From: Cryptomeria japonica
Taxonomy: Eukaryota > Streptophyta > Pinopsida > Cupressales > Cupressaceae
Length of the DNA stretch: 64,000 nucleotides
NCBI RefSeq assembly: GCF_030272615.1
Contig: NC_081405.1
Coordinates: forward strand, 159,918,317 to 159,982,316
Direction of reading: 5' to 3'
Positions 47,223 through 59,149 of the stretch are shown in pieces. The position numbers and the translations under genes are program-made. How positions within the stretch are numbered: position 1 is the first letter of the stretch; each line of letters begins with the position of its first letter. The notes beneath the pieces were generated by a model that worked only from the letters and a program-made list of their open reading frames with translations, was not told where the DNA came from and ran no database searches.

Positions 47223-48740
47223 TTATGAATAATGATGAACAATTAGTACCAAACTAGTACTGAGAGGGGGGGAGGGTGAATCAGTACAGGCAAAAAACCT
47301 TTCCCTGAACCAGTTAGACTGCAAAGACTACACTTAACTGGTAAACAGTAGCACCGGTCTAAATCAGGGCACTACCGCTAAAACATGGTGAGAATATGAA
47401 AGACATAAATCGGCAACACTTAGATCTCCACACAATATAATATCTCATTTCCACTTCATCCGTATGCATAAACAAGTAATATATCATCAGAAATATAATG
47501 ACTGTTGGTTCAACATGCTTTATCACTTGACAGAAAATATTAAAGCATCACACATGACACACCGATTTTTCACGTGGAAACCCAACTGGGAAAAACCACG
47601 GTGGGGATGAATACCCACAAGTTGTTCTTTGAACTCTTTTGAAGTCTACTCTGTTAAGAGCCTAGTCCGGTTAAAGACTTTTACAATAGGTTCTGTTAGG
47701 AACCGATCCTGGTAGGGATCACCCGGTTAAGGGATGGCTAAATACCTAGTTAAAGGTTAGAACCCTGTTAAAGGTTACCTCGCAAGAGGATTTTTAGAAC
47801 TCATTGAATTGAGTCACCCTGTTAAAGGATTTACACAAAAGCTTGTTAAAGCTACCCGGTTAAGGGATTTTCCAACTGCTGAAATGGTTAAAGTCAACAG
47901 GTAATACACTGATCTGATAACAACACACAATGCCAAGGCAGATCCTCTTTAGCTCCTTTGCTTCTGCAATCACACTCTGCAATTATCCACGCACTTCTCC
48001 GGTCTGGCAAGAATCAAGTATCTATTCACTTGGATACACACATAACATTTGCCAACAACTTCAAAATGAAAAACATCATCGACCTTATAGGAAACAGATA
48101 GGTTGGTAGCATAAACCCTAAACCCTAAATATTTAGGTTTAATAATTTAGTCGGTTCAATCATGACCGTTAATCATACTGCATTGAATACAACAGTCTTG
48201 AACAAATCTCAAGACGTTCTCCAATGTTCATTCTTTGCCGCTTCAAGAAGTTGATAACCCATCACACGCTCTCCACCGTTTACAGAGGACTTCGCACATT
48301 CTCGAGGTAGATAGGATCAATCTCCATGCAAGATTCTCAAGGGAATCCTTCACACGCACAAGGTTGACATGGAAACACAATCTGATCTTCATTACAATGC
48401 TAACTTCATTACAAGATGTCATCGGTTGAATCACACAGGCTTGGAATGCATCAACTAGAAACCCTAAAGTTGAGACTACCAACTGATAGTCATACCAAAT
48501 GAAACCCCAATACAAAACTTCCCATATATATATCGGTTCTCATTCCAACATACCGCTTCACTTTTTCACATATACCGGTTCACAATATCATACCGGTTCT
48601 CACATATACCGGTTCACAATATCATACCAGTTCTCTTGCCAGTTTGCTTACTTTAATATATCGGTTCATACTTCAGCATATTGACATCAATGACAACATA
48701 CAATATCATCATGTCATCAAGCTCTGCACATATGCCAACA
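47223..48740 (-). repeat. Downstream LTR of the Copia element
   Basis: In element sense it begins TGTTGGCATATGTGCAGAGC and ends in GTTCATCATTATTCAT. It contains several ACCGGT/AACCGG words. A 34-bp unit (ACATATACCGGTTCAC...) is tandemly doubled at 48,567-48,634, whereas the other LTR has one. Confidence 0.92.
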
Positions 48741-48985
48741 ATCTCCCCCTTTGGCATTGATGGCAATATACAAAGATATCTCTTTGCTTCACATCTTCTC
48801 CCCAATACTGTAGATATATTCTCTGCTTCACATCTTCTCCCCAATACTGCATCTCTTTGCTTCACATCTTCTCCCCAATACTGCAGATATCTTCTTCGCT
48901 TCACATCTTCTCCCCCTTTGACAATAATGCCAAAGTGGAGGCACAAACAACTATGTTCCACTATGTTGCTCCCCCTAAGGAGTAG
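48741..48985 (-). repeat. Polypurine tract and duplicated tract-like repeats
   Basis: The tract CAAAGGGGGAGAT touches the LTR at 48,741. A second AAAGGGGGAGA lies near 48,910, and a further TTAGGGGGAGCAAC lies near 48,968. Between the first two is a tandem repeat of about 35-39 bp with starts at 48,785, 48,823, 48,858 and 48,897, each containing GGGGAGAAGATGTGAAGC in element sense. Confidence 0.8.
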
Positions 48986-49199
48986 CATCCTTCAACACAC
49001 CAATCCTGAAAAAGATTTATCAATGCAATACCTGACTGATGTGGAGCACACACCTTTAGTTCACCTCTTGAAGGGGAAACACCCCTAATTCACCTCTTAA
49101 ATAGGTAAATGTAGCCTTCGGTAGAGGCTTGGTGAATATGTCTGCTGACTACTCCTTACTGGAAACATGTTCCAATACAACCTCTTTGTTTTGAACCTT

Positions 49200-50520
49200 C
49201 TCCCTCAAGAAAAGTGTTTGGTTCTAGCATGCAAAACCGGATTCTTGGAAATATTAATTGCACTTGTGTTGTCATAGAATATACTCACCGGTTCAGATAT
49301 AAGAACTTTGAAACCACTTAATACATGCTTCATCCAAATTGTTTGGGTGCAGTTCATAAATGTTGCAACATATTCCGCTTCTGTTGTAGACTGAGAGATA
49401 CAACTCTGCTTCTTACTCATCCATGAGACTAGTCTACCACCAAGAAAGAATGCACCACCGGTTGTACTCTTCCGATCATCCACATTACCAGCCCAATCAG
49501 AATCTGTAAACACTTTGAGGTTGAAATCATTACTGTATGGATATCATAATCCATAGTCAATAGTTCCCTTCAGATATCTAAGAATCCGCTTGACTGCTAC
49601 CAAGTGGGATTCTCTTGGACTTTTCTGGAACCATGCAGTAATGCCCACTGCATGTGCAATGTCCAGTCTGCTATGTACTACATAGTGCAACTTACCAATC
49701 ATTTATCGGTATTCCTTCTCATTCACCAATGCTGAGTCATCCTCTTTTGACAATTTACAACCGGTTACCATCAATGTACTAGTCGGTTTGTTGTCTTCCA
49801 TGCCAAAGGTCTTCAACACCTCTTTGACATACTTGGACTGAGTGATAAAGATACCATCTTTCATTTGTTGAATCTATAGTCCAATGAAGAACTTAATCTC
49901 CCCTATAAGTGACATCTCAAATTCCTTCTTCATATCATCTGCAAAATCATGACTCATCTTGTCATCTCCACCAAAAATTATATCATCAACAAATACTTCA
50001 CAGATCAGAATCTGATCTCCTTCTAACTTCAAATAGATATTGCTATCTTCACTTGTTCTTTGAAATCCAATCTTCACAAGATGGGAGTGTAAGCATTCAT
50101 GCCATGCTTTAGGTGCCTCCTTTAATCCATACAAGGCTTTATGTAGCCTACACACCATGTCACTATCTTCTGATAGGGTAAAGCCATTTGGTTGCTCTAT
50201 ATACACCTCCTCTTCATGTATTCCATTCAGAAATGTAGATTTTACATCCATTTGTTATACTTCGAATCCATTGAAGGGTGCATATGCAAGGAGCATACGA
50301 ACTCCTTCCAATCTAGCTACTGGAGCAAAGGTTTCTCCATAGTCTTCTCCTTCTTCTTGAGCATATCCCTTACACACCAGTCTGGCTTTGTTTCTTACCA
50401 CTGTGCCATCTTCATTCAGCTTATTTTTGAAAACCCATTTGGTGCCAATGACATTTTTATGCTCAGGTCTGGGTACCAAAGACCATGTACCATTCTTTTA
50501 TATCTGATCAAATTCCTCTT
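49200..50520 (-). mobile_element. Copia reverse transcriptase and RNase H regions
   Basis: RT blocks are TKWVFKNKLNEDGTVVRNKA, ARLVCKGYAQEEGEDYGETF, MDVKSTFLNGIHEEEVYIEQ and RLHKALYGLKEAPKAWHE. RNase H shows TDSDWAGNVDDRKSTTGGAF and WMSKKQSCISQSTTEAEYVA. Copia order, fossil. Confidence 0.92.
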
Positions 50521-50779
50521 CCATTGCCTTGATCTAGTCTTCATCTTTATGTGCCTCTTTAAAAGTTTTAGGCTCAAATTCAGAGATCATGCAAGAATTT
50601 TCTCTGACCTTTCTTCTTGTAAGAATTCCTGCATCCTTATCTCCTATGATCTTCTTTGGATCATGATTAAGCTTTACATACCTAGGAATGATCTTAGTTG
50701 TTTCCTCTTGCTTTTCTTCTTCATCCTCATCTTCATCAGCATCAGCATCTACCGGTGTAGGAGCATTGTTGCTGGTACT

Positions 50780-51745
50780 AGGCTATTTTGCAACCAGTTC
50801 CCAGAAGGTTACAACCAGTTCATCTACCACTCGCTCACTGCCAGTTTCCTCAGGTTTCTCAGAGGTTTCATCAACTCTAACATTGATACTTTCAACAATT
50901 CTCTTAGTCCTATTGTTGAAACATTTGAGAGCTTTGCTCTTGGTGGAATACCCTAAGAATATTTCCTCATCACATTTTGCATCAAACTTGCTCTGGTGTT
51001 CACTCCTCTTGATATAACACTCGCTACCAAACACTCTAAAGTAGCTTACCACTGGTGTCTTACCGGTCCAATACTCATAAGGAGTTTTATCCTTACCTTT
51101 CTTGATGAGTACCCGGTTCATAGTGTAGACTGCAGTGCTCACCGCTTCTCTCCAAAAGGTGTGAGCAACCTTCCCTTGAATCAGCATCGTTCTGGCTACT
51201 TCAACTACAGTCCGGTTGTTCCTCTCTACTAGGCCATTCTGTTGTGGAGTCTGGGGGGTAGACAGTTGCCTCTTGATGCCATTTTCTTCATAGTAGTTGA
51301 ATTCACCAGAAGTGAATTCTCCTCCTTGATCAGTTCTTAGGCACTTAATCCTCTTACCACTTTCCTTTTCGACTAGTGCTCTGAAAGCTTTGAACTTTCC
51401 AAAAGCTTCAAACTTATCTTTCAAGAATGTGACCCACATCATTCTTGAGCATTCATCAGTGAGAATCATAAAGTACCTATCTCCCTGCACACTCCTAGTT
51501 TTCATAGGACCACACAAATCAGTATGCACAAGATCAAGTAAATTGTTTGCAGTGAAAGATTTACCTTTGAAGTTTGAGGAAGAAATTTTCCCCAGTTGAC
51601 ACTCTCTGCACAAAGGATTCTTCGGTTTTCTCAGCACAGGCAATCCTCTAACTGCCTTGATCTTACTGGCCTTCACAATATTATCAAAGTTTACATGGTA
51701 GAGTCTCCTATGCCATATCCAGCTATCATCAAACTTAGCCATTAG
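50780..51745 (-). mobile_element. Copia integrase region
   Basis: The zinc part (WHRRLYHVN...CRECQLGKISS) and the core (LVHTDLCGPM, FMILTDECSRMMWVTFLKDK, CLRTDQGGEF, STPQTPQQNGLVERNNRT) are clear, followed by YFRVFGSECYI. Fossil. Confidence 0.92.
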
Positions 51746-51999
51746 ACATGTACTGATATTTGCATTCAGTTGAAATAAGTTACCTCTGGTCTACATACTG
51801 GTGGCCATCAATTCACCACTCTTTCCTTTTATTTTTCACACTCCATCTTTGAATTCTAGAGTGAGTCCATTGTCATTCAGCTAGGCAACACTCAAAAGAT
51901 TGTGCCTGAGACCTTCTACCCAATACACATTATCAGCACTATTTTTTCCATTTAGAGAGATGGACCCTCTACCTTTTACCATACATGGTGCATCATTAC

Positions 52000-53185
52000 C
52001 AAATTAGACCACACCACCATCATACTCTTCCAGAGACAGAAACTTACTCCTATCACCAGTCATGTGGTGAGAACAACCACTATCAATAATCCACTCATTG
52101 GAATTATCAAAGTGGGAGACAAGAGCCTTCTTGTCTGACACATCTTCCTTAACTGCTACAAACACAATGTCTTCACTTTCTTCATCTTCTGATTCCTCAT
52201 CAGTGACACCTTCATCAACTGCTACAAAACAGTTTCTCTTGTTTCCTCCTTTGAACTTCTTGAACTTCTCTGGTTTGTCCTTATTATCACCATTAGGACA
52301 GTTTACAACAATGTGTCCTATCCTATTGCAAGAAAAGCATTTCAAAGGGAGCTTACCTATGTATTTACCAATTCCCTTAGGAAGTCTCTTGGCAAGAAGA
52401 GCTTCAAATTCCATCAGGATCTCCTCATCATCCATTTCTCTGCTTTGTCTTGGTTCACAACTGGTACTAGCTTCTTTTCGCTTTCTAGATGGTGCAGCAG
52501 ATTCTCTAAAGGCTAATTCAGTCTTCTGAATATTTCCATCATAATTATTTAGCTCATATGCGGTCAACTTAGCAATGATGGAGTCTAGGGATACCTTTGT
52601 CTTGTCTATAGACCTCAACTCCTGAATAGCAGCAACCCTTATTGCATAGACTGGTAACAAGGATCTCAAGACTTTGCTAATAATAGTGGAATCATCTATT
52701 TTACCTCTTGCACTCTTGATGTCTCCAACAACAGTTTTGATTCTTATTCCATATTGTTGAATGGTCTCTCCTTCAACCATCCACATGTCTTCAAACTTTC
52801 CCCTACGACTCTCTTCCTTAGCTTGTTTCACATGCTCATCACCGCCATAGATATTCTCCAGAGCATCCCATGCTTCTTTGGGATTGTCTTTATCTTGAAC
52901 ATCAATAAACTCAATGTTAGATAGACTGTTGATTAGGGCTTTCATGACTTTCCCATTCTTCTGAATCTCTCTTCTTTGATCATTGCTAAGAGTATCGGTA
53001 GGGATAGCATAAGCATTCTCAACATAGCTCCCGTGTTGATCACCCATGCTTCTAATGTAGATCTTCATTCTGTCCTTCCATATCTTAAAGTTATCTCTGT
53101 TGAACTTTGGACCTTCCCTCTTCATCATTAGAGTAGGATCTTTCCTCAAGCGGTTAAGCTTACAACACAGAGGACCTAGAGGATG
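52000..53185 (-). mobile_element. Copia gag and protease regions
   Basis: Gag reads GPKFNRDNFKIWKDRMKIYI, then AWDALENIYGGDEHVKQAKE and FEDMWMVEGETIQQYGIRIK. The zinc knuckle is CFSCNRIGHIVVNC. The protease start is EWIIDSGCSHHMTGD. Fossil. Confidence 0.92.
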
Positions 53186-53196
53186 CTCTGATACCA
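53185..53196 (-). promoter_or_regulatory. Primer-binding site of the Copia element
   Basis: In element sense TGGTATCAGAGC lies two bases after the upstream LTR, matching initiator-Met tRNA. Confidence 0.92.
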
Positions 53197-53198
53197 AT

Positions 53199-54687
53199 TG
53201 ATGAATAATGATGAACAGTTAGTACCAAACCAGTACTAAGAGGGGGGGTGAATCAGTACAGGCAAAAAAACCTTTCCCTGAACCAGTTAGACTGCAAAGA
53301 CTGCACTTAACTGGTAAATAGTAACACCGGTCTAAATCAAGGCACTGTCGTTAAAACACAGTGAGAATATGAAAAACATAAACCGGTAACACTTAGATCT
53401 CCACACAATCTAATATCTCATTTCCACTTCACCCGTATGCATAAATAAGTAATATATCATCATAAATATAATGAATGTTGGTTTAACATGCTTTACCACT
53501 TGACAGAAAATATTAAAGCATCACATGAAAAGCATCACACATGACACACTGCTTTTTCACATGGAAACCCAACTGGAAAAAACCACGATGGGGATGAATA
53601 CCCACAAGTTGTTCTTTGAACTCTTTTGAAGTCTGCTCTGTTAGGAGCCTAGTCCGGTTAAATACTTTTACAATAGGTTTTGCTAGGAACTGATCCTGCT
53701 AGGGATCACCTGGTTAAGGGATGGATAAATACTCGGTTAAAGGTTAGAACCCTGTTAAAGCTTACAAGAGGATTTGAAGAACTCATTGAATTGAGTCACC
53801 CTGTTAAAGGATTTACACAAAAGCCTATTAAAGCTACCCTGTTAAAGGATTTTCCAATTGCTGAAATGGTTAGAAGTCAACAGGTAATACACTGATCTGG
53901 TAATAGCACACAATGCCAAGGCAGATCCTCTTTAGCTCCTTTGCTTCTGCAATCACACTCTGCAGGTATCCACACACTTCTCCGGTCTGGCAAGAATCAA
54001 GTATCTCTTCACTTGGATACACACATAACATTTTCCAACAACTTCAAAATGAAAAATATCATCGACCTCATAGGAAACAGATAGGTCGATAGCATAAACC
54101 CTAAACCTAAACACCTAGGTTTAACAATTCAGTCGGTTCAATCCTGACCGTTAATCATACTGCATTGAATACAACAGTCTTGAACAGATCTCAAGATGTT
54201 CTCCAACGTTCATTCTCTGCCACTTCAGGAAGTTGATAACCCATCACGTGCTCTCCACCATTTACAGAGACTTCGCACATTCTTGAGGTAGATAGGATCA
54301 ATCTCCATGAAAGATCCTCAAGGAAATCCTTCACGCGCACAAGGCTAACATGGCAACACGATTTGATCTTCATTACAATGCTAACTTCATCACAAGATGT
54401 CATCGGTTGAATCACACGGGCTTGGAATGCATCAACTGGAAACCTTGAAGTTGAGACTACCAACCGGTAGTCATGCCAAATGAAACCCCGATACAAAAAT
54501 TCCCATATATATATTGGTTCTCATTCCAACATACCGCTTCACTTTTTCACATATACCGGTTCACAATATCATATCGATTCTCTTGCCAGTTTGCTTACTT
54601 TAATATACTGGTTCATACTTCAACATATTGACATCAATGACAACATACAATATCATCATGTCATCAAGCTCTGCACATATGCCAACA
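53199..54687 (-). repeat. Upstream LTR of the Copia element
   Basis: Partner of 47,223-48,740. In element sense it starts TGTTGGCATATGTGC and ends TATTCATCA next to the primer-binding site. Confidence 0.92.
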
Positions 54688-55197
54688 ATTTTGTCAAAAA
54701 TCATGTGCCACAACGTGACACCATGTGTATAGCATTTTTTTGGCCAAAAATAATGTAGAACCTGGGAATTTGATATCGGTGACCTAGTGTTTATGGAAAA
54801 TTAGAAGAATCTTCAAGATCGAGAAAAGAAAGGCAACTTCAAGCCTAATTGGCTTGGACCTTACGTGATCACTGCAAAGTATGGATTGAAAGCCTATCAG
54901 TTGGCTACCCCTAAAGGAGATCCTCTAGATGAGCCCATGAACATCATGCATCTGAAGGGATTATATGCCTAGTCTTCAGAGGTTACCAGTTTTCAAAAAT
55001 TAGAAAAAGAACAAAAAAAATCAAAAAATCATTAAAAAAACAAAAAAAAGAAAAAAGTAGAGAACAAATCAATTCATCCATCAATGAAAACCACTTTGTG
55101 GCACTATGGACAAGTACCTTGATGAAAATCCGGTTCTAGGTGTTAAGGTAAATAAGCTAGATCCATCATCTTGCAAGACAAACTTGCTTCAGGGGAC
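54688..55197 (+). mobile_element. 3' tail of a first Athila/Tat-like Gypsy copy
   Basis: The integrase C-terminal end is readable at about 54,768-54,972 (DIGDLVFMEN, then GNFKPNWLGPYVITAKYGLK, then NIMHLKGLYA). An A-rich stretch and a purine tract (CAGGGGAC, 55,190-55,197) follow, directly before the LTR at 55,198. Only the tail of this copy is present. The rest is missing on the left, where the Copia element lies. Confidence 0.8.
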
Positions 55198-57116
55198 TGA
55201 AACTTAAGAAATTTTCCAATCCATTAGCCTGCTTAGGAGCCCTATCACAGTTTGTCTTTTTTGTTAGTGTTTGCGAGCAAATTCTACTTTATACAATGAC
55301 ATATCCTTCTTCTATCCCCCCCTCAGATATCCACATTTTGACATGTGATGAGTCCTAGTTTATGTCTTCATTTGCAGTTGTTTTATGATACTTAAGACTT
55401 TTATATGATAGATAAACTTTAACTACCTTTTTGAGTCTATATGCTAGTCATTTTATCCTCAATCTGAAACCTTTGGTGTAATGAAATAGTAAGCTTTATG
55501 AATGCAAATATAAGTATTAACATTATCTTTGTGTGATGATGAATATGTTGCAATGAATTATCATGAATGAGAATAGATGTCCTTGATCTAACCCTGGTGC
55601 CGCAGCCAAGTGGAAAGACATGTTAAAACAAGGCTTGATTATCAACAACATGGCAATGTGAGCAGGACTAGACAGCGAGGCAAAGGGGGTCAAAGGTTGT
55701 TACAACTTGGGCACCAGCTATTCAGGGTCATTAAGGAGACTTCAAGACTAGTCATGAGCTATTAATGTTTTTATTAATGACCATGCTAGATGTTAGAGCA
55801 AATCTAGGGAAGATTGTATAAATGTTCAAGGTAGGAACAGAGTCATGTTTCTCTTAGCTTTCTTAGACTTTATATTTTAAATAAAAGCCTTCGCCTAGAT
55901 ACTAGGAGTGGATCCGATATTATGGAAAACTGTTATGAGGATGAATGTTATATAATCCTCTCCAAGTTTCCTGATTTAGTTAGTTACTATTAAGATATCA
56001 GACTATGTTATGTTGTTGGGTTAATTCTGAATAAAGAAGCAGACTTACTGTTTAAGCAGTTTATGGTGTTTGAAATGGTTATGTGAGATTTATAGATAAT
56101 CTATGTTGTAGCTTGTAATCTAGAAGACTCACTCAAGGGGGCCCACTTGGTGAGGATTCTGTACGTTTGTTTTTATGCAATTTAATTTTCAAAGTTGTTT
56201 AAATTTGTTATAGTAAATTGTTCGTTGTCTGCTCCTGCAACCATTAGATTGTTATTCTGTGTATGTTCCTCCAGCCATGGAAAAACATGATAGTTAATTT
56301 TGTATATGTTAGACAAGCTTATATTTTGTTGATAGAAGTTGGCATATCTTTCCTTGTGTTATAATCTAGAAGCAAGTTCTTTCTTTAAGAAAGTTTATTT
56401 AGCATTTCATTTGTTTAGAGTTAGGATAGACTTGTTCCTCAAAACTTTTAGTGCATATATTTTGTTGTCCTATATAATCCTCTTCAAGTTTCTTGATTTA
56501 GTTAGTTACTATTATGATATCAGACTATGTTATGTTGTCGGGTTAATTCTGAATAAAGAAGCAGACAATCTATTTAAGCAGTTTATGGTGTTTGAAATGG
56601 TTATGTGAGCTTTATAGTTAATCTATGTTATAGCTTGTAATCCACAAGACTCACTTAAGGGGGCTCACTTGGTGAGGATTTTGTACATTTATTTTTATGC
56701 ACTTTACTTTTATCAGTTCTAGTAAAATGTTCACTGTCTACTCCTACAAGCACTAGATTGTTATTCAATGTATGTTATTGCAGCCATGACAGAACATGAC
56801 AGTTAATTTTGTATAGGTTAGACAAGCTTATATTTTGTTGATAGAAGTTGGAATAGATTTCCTATGTTATAATCTAGAAGCAAGTTATTTCTTTAAGAAA
56901 GTTTATTCAACATTTCATTTGTTTAGAGTTAGGATATACTTGTTCCTCAAAACTCTTAGTGCATATATTTTGTTGTTCCATTTCAAGTTGTATGTCCTCG
57001 GGTTGATAAGATAAATGAACCAAGATAGTGGGGTTTTGATAGCTGCTCAATTAGGAACTCTTGTCTCTAAGCTTGAGTATAATGTTGTATTTAACACCTA
57101 TTATTTTGGACCAACA
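55198..57116 (+). repeat. Gypsy LTR shared by two element copies
   Basis: It begins TGAAACTTAAG after the polypurine tract of the left copy and ends ...GGACCAACA before the primer-binding site of the right copy, so it serves as the 3' LTR of one and the 5' LTR of the other. It contains a tandem duplication of about 520 bp and a TATA-like TATAAATG near 55,818. Its edges are inferred from these neighbours, since no second LTR is seen. Confidence 0.7.
55951..56982 (+). repeat. 520-bp tandem duplication inside the Gypsy LTR
   Basis: Unit 1 (55,951-56,472) and unit 2 (56,473-about 56,982) both begin TATAATCCTC and end near GTGCATATATTTTGTTGT. They share the order of all intermediate words, with roughly 8-10% difference by eye. 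Confidence 0.9.
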
Positions 57117-57120
57117 TTTT

Positions 57121-57138
57121 TGGTGTTGTTGTCGAGGA
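57121..57138 (+). promoter_or_regulatory. Primer-binding site, Asp-tRNA type (decayed)
   Basis: TGGTGTTGTTGTCGAGGA sits after the LTR where Athila/Tat elements carry TGGCGCCGTTGCCGGGGA, the complement of the Asp-tRNA 3' end. The two differ by transitions only. Confidence 0.75.
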
Positions 57139-57274
57139 TGATGTCAAACTGAGAGTTTATAGGAATATAGGATTTAATTTGTCAGCCACTGTTATAGTAG
57201 TATTTCCCTTCCTACAATAGATTAAGTTATTTTTTTCATTCATGCAGGTCTAATGCTAGTTTTCAAATACCTAT

Positions 57275-59000
57275 ATGCATAGAAGAAGAGATCCCCGTGG
57301 GAGATTCCTTCCCACCCATAATAAGCCTAAAAACCATCTAGATGAAGAGCAAAATATTGAGCTAGAAATTAATCCTTTTGCACAACTCTTTGCAAACCAA
57401 GATAATAACAGCCTGGACAATCTCATTCCTCCACCAGAGAAACCTTTTATAGAGAATCCCTTTGCTGCATTGGTATTTTACCAAGGCATTATGGTGCAGG
57501 CCTTGGTGGTGGTAGTGGTGGAGGTGGTGGTAACAATCCACCCCCACCTCCTAACTTGACCTTTAAGTTTCCTATCCCAACACAAAAAACCAATGATAAT
57601 CTGAAGAACATTCCTACTGCGGCTCTTCCTCATTTTTATGGCCTTATTATGGAAGACCTAGATACCTTGCTTTTAGAGTTTGATGTGCTATGCAGAAGTT
57701 ATGACTATACCACAGATGCACATAGACTTAAGTTATTTCCCTCCACCTTGAATGATTCTACTCTCTGTTGGTTTATGTCCTTAGGAGAAGACTCTATAAT
57801 TGATTGGGACACCATGAAAGAAAAGTTTCTTAAAAAATATAAAGAATATTGCAGAGGAAGTGATATGAGGGGACATGATATATTTCACATGCAACAAAAA
57901 GACGAGGAATCTCTGGAAGACAATACAGAAAGGTTTCTCTTTGGCTTAAAGAAGTAAAAGCATAATCAATTGAGAGCAGATTCTTAGAAATTGGTCTTCT
58001 TAATGGGAATCGATGAGGAATATATTGATGCTCTAAACCTCATGGGAGGTGGTGACATCACTCAAGCAACTTGGGATGATATACAAAAACTCTGCCAAAA
58101 TTATTTTGGAGTTGCATCAAATAGGTTGAGAGGATACAAGTATACACCAAACAAATCCAACTTTGGGGTATCAAGAATAGAGTTGACTAATTTACTCAAG
58201 GATTTTCAACAGGATATTATTAATAACATGGCCACACAAATAGATACTCTTCAGGCAAAATAGAATCACAAGGCTGCAGAGGCAATGCTAGCTGAATTTT
58301 GTCCTCATTGTAGATAGAAGAAGGATTGTAGATGCATAAAGTTGGCAAGCATTGAAAGCAAAGCTAATCAACACAAATTCATCCAATAAAAGATGACAAG
58401 GGCCAAATTTTCTATGTAGCACAAAGGAAGCCATGGGTCCCAAGACAAGGTATGCCACTTGATCCTTTATCGTTTAATGGTCAATACTCTTATACACCTA
58501 ATAATCAGTGACAATTCTAATATCCACAAAATTTTGGCAACTATGGTAATCAACAATGGAATTATCAGACAAACTCTTGGTCTGGACCTCAAGCTCAATG
58601 GCAGCCACCCCTAGGAAATTGGCATCTGTAACAAACAAATTGGCCGCAATCACAACCATGGAGAGGACAATAATGGCCTAACTAGTCAGCTGGATACCTC
58701 CAACCCAACCCATTTGCTAGCCAGTCAACCATTATGCCACCTGCATCTACCAATGCGCCACCAAGACCTAATCAATTACCAACTCAACTTGCTCCTAATC
58801 CCAATAATAAACCACAACAACAACAACAACAACTAGTGTATTCAACAAAGTTCAATCAATACCCTACATATGCAATCAACATTAGTGATGTACATCTCTG
58901 GTCGGGAAAAACCTTACCTCCACTTGTTACTCTTGTTATAACATAACTATCCAGTGAAGAAGAGGAACATGTAGATTCTAATCCCGCCTTACCAAATGAA
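57275..59000 (+). mobile_element. Gypsy gag region
   Basis: The N-terminal part MHRRRDPRGRFLPTH is followed by the gag core (AALPHFYGLIMEDLDTLLLE, then LKLFPSTLNDSTLCWFMSLG, WDTMKEKFLKKYKEYC, MQQKDEESLEDNTERF). A Gln/Asn/Pro-rich tail (about 58,540-58,850) comes after. Fossil. Confidence 0.85.
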
Positions 59001-59149
59001 GACCCTAAAACCTAGATCCTCCATTTCCTCAAAGATTAGCTCAACCAAATCCAATATATAAGCCAACCTTTGATTTCCTGGATCAACTTAAGCATGTTTG
59101 TGTTAAGATACCTCTATTTTAGGCCATTGAAGATGTTCCCATTTATGGT

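Larger units (their letters stand above)
47223..54687 (-). mobile_element. Ty1/Copia element with 1.5-kb LTRs
   Basis: A 7.5-kb Copia fossil with both LTRs (47,223-48,740 and 53,199-54,687), a primer-binding site, gag with zinc knuckle, protease, integrase, reverse transcriptase, RNase H, and a duplicated polypurine region. LTRs differ by about 6-7% over the roughly 430 bp compared by eye. It is broken (about seven breaks). No matching target duplication is evident, and the flanks do not belong together. On the left is the intergenic repeat and on the right a Gypsy integrase tail. Confidence 0.92.

Noticed and set aside
46843-47257. Long open frames on both strands with Tyr/Met/His/Thr repeats
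   Set aside because: They are translations of the (TATG/CATA)n microsatellite.
48681-49088. 135-residue frame with repeated SHLLPNT
   Set aside because: It is the plus-strand translation of the tandem repeat next to the Copia polypurine tract.
50192-50956. A 254-residue plus-strand open frame
   Set aside because: It is antisense to the Copia reverse transcriptase and integrase regions and has no domain of its own.
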